NCBI RefSeq assembly: GCF_010731675.1
Contig: NZ_AP022584.1
Location: forward strand, 248,001 to 312,000
Source of the DNA: Mycobacterium marseillense
Lineage (GTDB): Bacteria > Actinomycetota > Actinomycetes > Mycobacteriales > Mycobacteriaceae
Reading direction: 5' to 3'
Length of the DNA stretch: 64,000 nucleotides
Part shown: positions 58,963 through 64,000 of the stretch, in pieces
Layout: every line of letters starts with the position of its first letter
Position numbering within the stretch: position 1 is the first letter of the stretch
The notes under the pieces: generated by a model
Seen by the model: the letters and a program-made list of their open reading frames with translations, nothing else
Database searches by the model: none
What the model was told of the DNA's origin: nothing
Translations under genes and position numbers: made by a program

Positions 58963-59039
58963 GGGGCGGTAGCTCAGTTGGTTAGAGCCGCGGACTCATA
59001 ATCCGTTGGTCGCGGGTTCGAGCCCCGCCCGCCCCACCA
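58963..59039 (+). tRNA. tRNA-Met (anticodon CAT)
   Basis: A 77-base tRNA with encoded CCA. The acceptor GGGGCGG pairs with CCGCCCC, the D arm is AGCTCAGTTGGTTAGAGC, the anticodon stem-loop is GCGGACTCATAATCCGT (one G-T pair) and the T arm is GCGGGTTCGAGCCCCGC. Anticodon CAT could in principle be tRNA-Ile with lysidine, but the body suits elongator tRNA-Met, and M. tuberculosis has a Met tRNA at about this place. Confidence 0.93.
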
Positions 59040-59057
59040 CCCGCTATTCACCCGAAG

Positions 59058-60209
59058 CTATTCGTAGTGCTCCGGCTCGATCCGGGTACTCTGCCGGATC
59101 AGCGATCGCGCCTGATGCAGGTGCTTGGCCGCCCATCGGCGATACGTCCGTCGAGCCCAGGACATCCGTTCCTGCGAACGCTCCGGACGGCGCACCAGCT
59201 CGAGGTCGACATGGTCGAGCTCCTCGGGCCCGATTTCTATTCGGTCGCGACCGTGGATGAAATCCAACACCAGCGCATCGGGGTCCAGCAGTTCGCGCTC
59301 CCACGCCTCGTGGTCATCGAGGTCGGCGATGCCCATCGTGTCGGCGGCGTCGCGAAGTACCTCGCCCAATTCGCCATCGAGCAGTTGGCGAAACGCATCG
59401 GCGCCCTGGCGCGGATTGGCGATCATCCACGAGTGATACGCGTCCGGCACCCTGTACAGCGTCGCGTCGGCCTCGTTGGCGATTTCGCGCGCGTGCGGGA
59501 ACGGCACGATCATGTCTTTTTCGGCGTGCACCACCATCGTGGGCATCCCCTCGTCGCGCATGGTGTGCAGCATCGGCGTGTAATCACCGGACTCGACGAT
59601 GGCCCTGATCGTCCGGACGGCTGCGAGTGGATAACGCAGGTTGGGCACCGCCACCGCGGCCAGCACGCGGAAGTATCCGAGTTGCTCGCCGGGGGAGAGC
59701 TGCGTGGGGTCGCCCAGTGTGTCGCGAACAGCGGTGTAGGCCGCGCCCAGCGCCTTGGTTGGGGACCTCACCAGTTTGGGGATGGTCGTGTCGAACCGCG
59801 CTCCGGCCGCCGGGTCGAACAGCACGGCGGCGAGCACCCGCTCAGGCGCGCGTGCGGCCAGCTGGATGGTCATTCGCCCGCCCATCGAATGGCCGACGAA
59901 CAACGCCTGCCCGATGCCGAGGGCGTCCAGCGTGCGCAACACCGAATCGGCGCGATCGGTGAAGCCGCACGCGTCGCTGGGCAGTCGCCCGGTATCTCCG
60001 TGACCGGCGGCATCGACGGCGACGACCAGAAATCCCATTCCGGCGATCCGGCTGAGCATCCGCAGGTAGGCCCTCCGACTCAGCAGGAGCCCGTGCATGA
60101 ACAACAACGGCACTCCGCGGCCGCCGACTGAAAGCCCGATCCGCCGCCCGTCATCGAGTTCCACGACGTGATGGCTCAGGCGGATCCGGCTTGGTGATGT
60201 TTCCGTCAT
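59058..60209 (-). CDS. Alpha/beta hydrolase
   Basis: A 383-residue protein. The alpha/beta-hydrolase core occupies residues ~10-270: oxyanion region LLFMHGLLLSRRAYLR, nucleophile elbow VGHSMGGRMTIQLAARAPER (Ser), acid region VVHAEKDMIVPFPHAREIAN (Asp) and catalytic His in YHSWMIANP. About 100 extra C-terminal residues rich in Asp, Glu and Arg are unusual and may bind a partner or nucleic acid. ATG 60209 (MTETSPSRIRLSHHVVELDD) is chosen; the frame is open further upstream. It is divergent from the UvrA paralogue; the substrate is unknown. Confidence 0.88.
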   Translation of the reverse strand: MTETSPSRIRLSHHVVELDDGRRIGLSVGGRGVPLLFMHGLLLSRRAYLRMLSRIAGMGFLVVAVDAAGHGDTGRLPSDACGFTDRADSVLRTLDALGIGQALFVGHSMGGRMTIQLAARAPERVLAAVLFDPAAGARFDTTIPKLVRSPTKALGAAYTAVRDTLGDPTQLSPGEQLGYFRVLAAVAVPNLRYPLAAVRTIRAIVESGDYTPMLHTMRDEGMPTMVVHAEKDMIVPFPHAREIANEADATLYRVPDAYHSWMIANPRQGADAFRQLLDGELGEVLRDAADTMGIADLDDHEAWERELLDPDALVLDFIHGRDRIEIGPEELDHVDLELVRRPERSQERMSWARRTYRRWAAKHLHQARSLIRQSTRIEPEHYE

Positions 60210-60329
60210 GGCCACGGCGGAATTCCCGGCCGGCGGGGCGTCAAAACGGATTGCCGACAGGCCCTCGTTGGTCGCTGCCGGGCAGCGCAGGCTTGTGCGG
60301 CCGCAACCGGGGGTACTCGGCTGAGCAAG

Positions 60330-62876
60330 ATGACGCAAATCCCGTATCGACGCACCGACGAAATCGATCCTTATGTGCGCGTTTACGGGACGCGGGTGCA
60401 CAATCTGCGGGGTGTCGACGTCATCGCGCCGCGTGACGCGCTGGTCGCGTTCACCGGAATCTCCGGATCCGGCAAATCGTCGTTGGCCTTCGGGACCATC
60501 TATGCCGAGGCCCAGCGCCGCTACTTCGAATCGGTCGCTCCGTACGCCCGTCGCCTGTTATTGCCTACCGGCGCGCCGAAGGTGGATGACATCACCGGGC
60601 TACCGCCCGCCGTTGCACTGCAGCAGCGCCGGGGCTCGGCGACGTCGCGGTCGACGGTCGGCACCGTCACCACCCTGTCGAACTTGTTGAGGATGCTGTT
60701 TTCCCGCGCTGGGACCTACCCGCGGGGGGTGACGGAACGACTGGACTCCGATGCGTTCTCGCCGAACACCGCGGTGGGGGCGTGCCCCGAATGTCACGGG
60801 CTGGGACGAATCCATCGGGTGACCGAAGAGACACTGGTGCCAGACCCCACGTTGTCCATCCGCGAAGGCGCCGTCGCCGCCTGGCCGGGCGCGTGGCAGG
60901 GCCAAAACCTCCGCGACATCCTCGTCACGCTGGGCTACGACATCGACAAGCCATGGCGCAAACTTCCTAAGCGGCAACGCAATTGGATTCTGTTCACTGA
61001 GGAGCAACCAACCGTCGAAATCGATCCGGGTCAGCACCCCGTGCAGGCCGATTATTACTACAACGGCACGTTTTCCAGCGCCGAACGCCATGTCCGCCAC
61101 ACGTTGGCCAACTCCCATAGCGCGATGATGCGCCGCCGCGTACTGCAATTCGTCGACACCGTCGAATGCCCGGTATGCGACGGCTCTGGGTTGCGGCCGG
61201 AGGCGTTGCGGGTGACCTTCGCGGGGCGCACCATCGCCGACTACACGGCCATGCCATTGGGCGACCTCGCGGAAACGTTGCGCCCGACGGCTTCTCGGAC
61301 CGACGCCGCCGCCGCGTACGAGTCCACGACATCCGGCGAGCTGACGGAAGTGGCGACCATGATCGCCGCCGACCTGGTCGCGCGCCTGCAGGTACTCATT
61401 GATCTCGGCCTCGGCTATCTCACGCTCAGTCGGCGGACCCCGACCGTGTCACCCGGCGAACTGCAGCGGTTGCGGCTGGCCACCCAACTGCGCGCCGGCT
61501 TGTTCGGCGTGCTCTACGTGTTAGACGAACCGTCGGCCGGCCTGCACCCGGCCGACGCCGAGCCGCTACTCGAGGTGCTCGATCGCCTGCGGCGCGCGGG
61601 CAATTCGCTATTCGTGGTCGAGCACGACATGGACGTCGTGCGCCGTGCCGACTGGATCGTCGACGTTGGGCCCGGGGCCGGAGAACTCGGTGGGGGCGTG
61701 CTCTACAGCGGGCCGGTGTCCGGCCTCGCCGACATCGAGGGGTCGGTCACTCGTCACTACCTATTCGACGGTGCTCGGCCGCCGCGTCGACAACCACGCA
61801 CGCCGTCCGGGCAGCTGCGGCTGCGCGGGATCTGCTTCCACAATTTGAAAGACCTCGACGTGGACCTGCCCCTCGGCGTGTACACGGCGGTCACCGGGGT
61901 GTCCGGTTCCGGCAAGTCGACACTCGTCGTCAAGGTCCTCGGCGATGTCGTGCACAGCCAGCTCGGCATCGGACGAGCGGCCGAGCCGGCCGAACCCGAC
62001 GACGACGAAACCGACAGCGGGATGGTCGATCTCGATCATGACGCGAGTGTCGGTGTGACGGCAGAGGGGGCCGAAATGATCAACCGGCTGGTGTCGGTCG
62101 ACCAGCGTGCGATCGGACGCACGCCGCGTTCGACGCTGGCGACCTATACCGGCTTGTTTGACGCCGTGCGCCGTGAATTCGCTGCGACCCCGGAGGCGCG
62201 TCGCCGCGGTTGGACGGCGGGCAGGTTCTCGTTCAACGTGGCCGACGGTCGCTGCCCCACCTGTCAGGGCGAAGGTTTCGTGTCGGTCGAATTGTTGTTC
62301 CTGCCAGGCACATACGCCACCTGCCCGGCGTGTCAAGGAGCGCGGTACTCCGACGAGACACTCGAGGTTCGATATCGCGACCGTACGATCGCCGATGTCC
62401 TCGCGATGACCGTCGATGAGGCCTCGGAGTTTCTTGCCGACGTCGCCAGCGCGGCGCGCAGCCTGACCACGCTGCAAGAGGTCGGGCTCGGGTATCTCCG
62501 TCTCGGACAGCCCGCGACCGAGCTGTCGGGCGGTGAAGCACAGCGGATCAAGCTCGCGGCCGAACTGCAGCGACCCCGGCGCGGGCACACCCTCTACGTC
62601 CTCGACGAGCCGACCACCGGGCTGCACCCCGCCGATGTGGATCTGCTCGATCGTCAACTGCACCGCCTGGTCGACGCGGGCAACACCGTGGTGGTGGCCG
62701 AGCACTACATGCGGATGGTCGCGGGTGCAGACTGGGTGATCGACTTGGGACCGGGAGCCGGCAGCGACGGCGGCCGCGTCGTCGCGGCGGGGCCACCTGA
62801 GCAGGTGGCACGGGCCAAACAGAGCCGCACGGCGCCGTACCTGGCGAAGCGGTTGGCGTCGTCTGGCACTCGGTGA
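60330..62876 (+). CDS. UvrA-like ATPase (class II, UvrB-binding domain missing)
   Basis: An 848-residue UvrA paralogue, shorter than UvrA (about 970). First ATPase: Walker A GISGSGKSSLAFGTIYAEAQ, signature TVSPGELQRLRLA, Walker B VLYVLDEPSAGLHPAD. Second: GVSGSGKSTLVVK, LSGGEAQRIKLAAEL, TLYVLDEPTTGLHPAD. Zinc modules remain: CPECHGLGRI and CPVCDGSGLR pairs, and CPTCQGEGFVSVELLF with CPACQG. The region between Walker A and the first zinc module is short, lacking the UvrB-interaction domain, as in DrrC-type and UvrA2 proteins linked to drug tolerance. The first signature has lost the LSGG sequence (VSPGE). Role in DNA-damage or DNA-bound-drug tolerance is inferred. Confidence 0.9.
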   Translation: MTQIPYRRTDEIDPYVRVYGTRVHNLRGVDVIAPRDALVAFTGISGSGKSSLAFGTIYAEAQRRYFESVAPYARRLLLPTGAPKVDDITGLPPAVALQQRRGSATSRSTVGTVTTLSNLLRMLFSRAGTYPRGVTERLDSDAFSPNTAVGACPECHGLGRIHRVTEETLVPDPTLSIREGAVAAWPGAWQGQNLRDILVTLGYDIDKPWRKLPKRQRNWILFTEEQPTVEIDPGQHPVQADYYYNGTFSSAERHVRHTLANSHSAMMRRRVLQFVDTVECPVCDGSGLRPEALRVTFAGRTIADYTAMPLGDLAETLRPTASRTDAAAAYESTTSGELTEVATMIAADLVARLQVLIDLGLGYLTLSRRTPTVSPGELQRLRLATQLRAGLFGVLYVLDEPSAGLHPADAEPLLEVLDRLRRAGNSLFVVEHDMDVVRRADWIVDVGPGAGELGGGVLYSGPVSGLADIEGSVTRHYLFDGARPPRRQPRTPSGQLRLRGICFHNLKDLDVDLPLGVYTAVTGVSGSGKSTLVVKVLGDVVHSQLGIGRAAEPAEPDDDETDSGMVDLDHDASVGVTAEGAEMINRLVSVDQRAIGRTPRSTLATYTGLFDAVRREFAATPEARRRGWTAGRFSFNVADGRCPTCQGEGFVSVELLFLPGTYATCPACQGARYSDETLEVRYRDRTIADVLAMTVDEASEFLADVASAARSLTTLQEVGLGYLRLGQPATELSGGEAQRIKLAAELQRPRRGHTLYVLDEPTTGLHPADVDLLDRQLHRLVDAGNTVVVAEHYMRMVAGADWVIDLGPGAGSDGGRVVAAGPPEQVARAKQSRTAPYLAKRLASSGTR

Positions 62877-63038
62877 CGACGTTTGTCTCACCCCCAGCTC
62901 GGGCGCGGCGGCTGATCCGTGACGCCCGCAGCGGGTTGAGCGTGGTATCGGCGGCGTCGCCAACGTCGAATGCCGTCACGAAGGGGATCGCCACTCCGGC
63001 AAGGAGTCCGACACGAAGCAGCGGGGCAACATCATCGG

Positions 63039-63212
63039 CTACCCCCAGTGGGGCGGCACCTCGCTGCCCGGACAGTCCGCGTAGCGGCAGTTGACGTCCC
63101 GCACCCGCCTGCCGGTGACTTTGCCGTCGCTGTCGTAGCTGTATTCGACCGTGGCCTCCGCCGAGCGTCGGCAGTGCGGGCAGACTTCCATTTCGGTTTT
63201 GAAGCGCGCCAT
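63039..63212 (-). CDS. Small zinc-ribbon protein, 57 residues
   Basis: Too short for routine ORF lists. From ATG 63212 on the minus strand it reads MARFKTEMEVCPHCRRSAEA, then TVEYSYDSDGKVTGRRVRDV, then NCRYADCPGSEVPPHWG and TAG. Two cysteine pairs (CPHC and CRYADC) about 30 residues apart give a zinc-ribbon pattern. AGGAGG five bases before the start supports it; an overlapping ATG three bases further upstream is too close. It is oriented toward the UvrA-like gene. Possible nucleic-acid or metal binding; no close family is recognised. Confidence 0.7.
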   Translation of the reverse strand: MARFKTEMEVCPHCRRSAEATVEYSYDSDGKVTGRRVRDVNCRYADCPGSEVPPHWG

Positions 63213-63367
63213 CATGTCCTCCTGGTCGCAATGCTATTGAAGCGCCTCGCTGGGTTGCGTGCCGATCGCAGTGAAGTGAATTGCGGCGCGATCTCGGGTG
63301 GAATAGGGGCGGAGGGGAACCAGCGAGGTAGCGTCAGAGCTGGTCGAAAGCATAAATGGGCGGTGCG

Positions 63368-64000
63368 ATGCAGCTGAACTGGTTGAGCGTTGCCGATCTG
63401 ATCGCCCAGGCCGGCGGCGATCCGTGGGCGGTCAATCGCAGTTTGCAGGCCGGTAACCCCTTTCAGATCTCCCAATTGGCGGAGGCCTTCCATGCCGCGG
63501 GCCGGTGCTCCACCGCGGCCCAAGAGGAGTTCGAGCAGGCCCGCAAGCGTTTCGACACGGCCTGGAATCACCAGAACGGTGACCACCCGATCAACGGCTC
63601 CGAAGAAGTGCAGCGGCTGACCAAATCGCTTCGCCTGCAGACCGAACAGTTGCCCAAGATCGCCGCTGATCTGGAAAACATCGCCGCCATGCTGGCGGCC
63701 GCGCAAAAAGAGGGCTCCGCCGAGATCGCCACGCTGGAACGGCAGCTGCAAGTGCTCGACAAACTGATCGGCGCGGCCACCAAGGATCTGCAAGACCCCA
63801 CCCTCGACGCGAAGAGCCGCCAGGCGCTCGAGATCTTGATCAAAGACGCCAAAGCCGACGCCGCCGATGACACGCGGGACGCTCTCAAACAGATGAACTC
63901 AATCCGCGACACCTACACGAAATCGCTGCGTCAAGCGCAAGCGAACGGCCACCTCACCCCGCAGGATGCTGCCGCGGTCGCCGAGTTCAAGCCCGCGGGC
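63368..64000 (+). CDS. Large secreted-type protein, N-terminal part (WXG/EspA-like helical domain), cut by window end
   Basis: The frame from ATG 63368 is open for 211 codons to the window edge. It begins MQLNWLSVADLIAQAGGDPW and is almost entirely helical: QISQLAEAFHAAGRCSTAAQ, FDTAWNHQNGDHPINGSEEV, LPKIAADLENIAAMLAAAQK. I recall related mycobacterial proteins (for example Rv2082, Rv0963c and Rv3899c types) with the same start, having a helical domain like WXG100/LXG secretion domains followed by variable, sometimes toxin-like, C-terminal regions. No signal peptide is seen, so a type VII route is possible. The C-terminal domain is outside the window. Confidence 0.75.
   Translation, partial: MQLNWLSVADLIAQAGGDPWAVNRSLQAGNPFQISQLAEAFHAAGRCSTAAQEEFEQARKRFDTAWNHQNGDHPINGSEEVQRLTKSLRLQTEQLPKIAADLENIAAMLAAAQKEGSAEIATLERQLQVLDKLIGAATKDLQDPTLDAKSRQALEILIKDAKADAADDTRDALKQMNSIRDTYTKSLRQAQANGHLTPQDAAAVAEFKPAG

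Noticed and set aside
58963..59039. Prophage or genomic island attachment site at tRNA-Met
   Set aside because: No integrase gene and no direct repeat of the tRNA 3' end was noticed downstream in the window.

Overview
The window is GC-rich, densely coded DNA from a slow-growing Mycobacterium. Gene content and order follow the Mycobacterium tuberculosis segment from about Rv2376c down to Rv2313c, read in reverse, together with mycobacterial hallmarks: MTB12 antigens, a PPE protein, LppP, Rv2345, a UspABC sugar transporter and a decaprenyl diphosphate synthase. The accessory genes suggest a non-tuberculous species, perhaps of the M. avium complex or a relative. That species guess is inference, and the synteny statements are from memory.

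Layout. 1-2.9 kb: two tandem MTB12-type secreted antigens, then an ECF41-type sigma factor coupled to a carboxymuconolactone decarboxylase-like protein. 3.1-11.4 kb: a conserved housekeeping run, hrcA-dnaJ2-rsmE-phoH-ybeY-(unknown anchored protein)-corC-like-era, in which phoH carries an apparent one-base deletion. 11.5-14.6 kb: an Orn/Lys/Arg decarboxylase and an amidase on the minus strand. 14.6-19.3 kb: recO, uppS, a small conserved gene, the zinc regulators zur and smtB, and glyS. 19.5-21.6 kb: a PPE protein and a small conserved protein. 21.6-28.2 kb: a TPM-domain membrane protein, dgt, a SodC-like lipoprotein with a shortened loop, dnaG, a small membrane protein and tRNA-Asn.

28.3-38.6 kb is a sulfur and nitrogen region. 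It holds cysK-cysE, a trehalose sulfotransferase-like gene (stf0), a degenerate duplicate of a CysJ tail, a giant nitrate reductase/CysJ-type flavoprotein fusion (1419 aa), lppP and a NarK transporter. 38.6-46.6 kb: an acyl-CoA oxidase-like enzyme, an FHA-ABC protein with a wrecked Walker A, a MarR regulator, and an ECF-type vitamin/metal transporter. 46.6-50.3 kb: an SRPBCC protein, a sulfatase and an amino-acid permease, in a place where M. tuberculosis carries arginine catabolism genes. 50.3-57.3 kb: uspABC, tldD/tldE and an AhpD-like protein. 57.7-64 kb: two tandem small secreted paralogues, tRNA-Met, an alpha/beta hydrolase, a short UvrA paralogue, a tiny zinc-ribbon gene and the start of a large secreted-toxin-like protein cut by the window end.

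The most notable points are the phoH frameshift, the ATPase-dead-looking FHA-ABC transporter, the nitrate reductase fusion with a nearby relic of its own C-terminus, the ECF41 module with a matching promoter, and the 57-residue zinc-ribbon protein. I saw no CRISPR array, insertion sequence or prophage.
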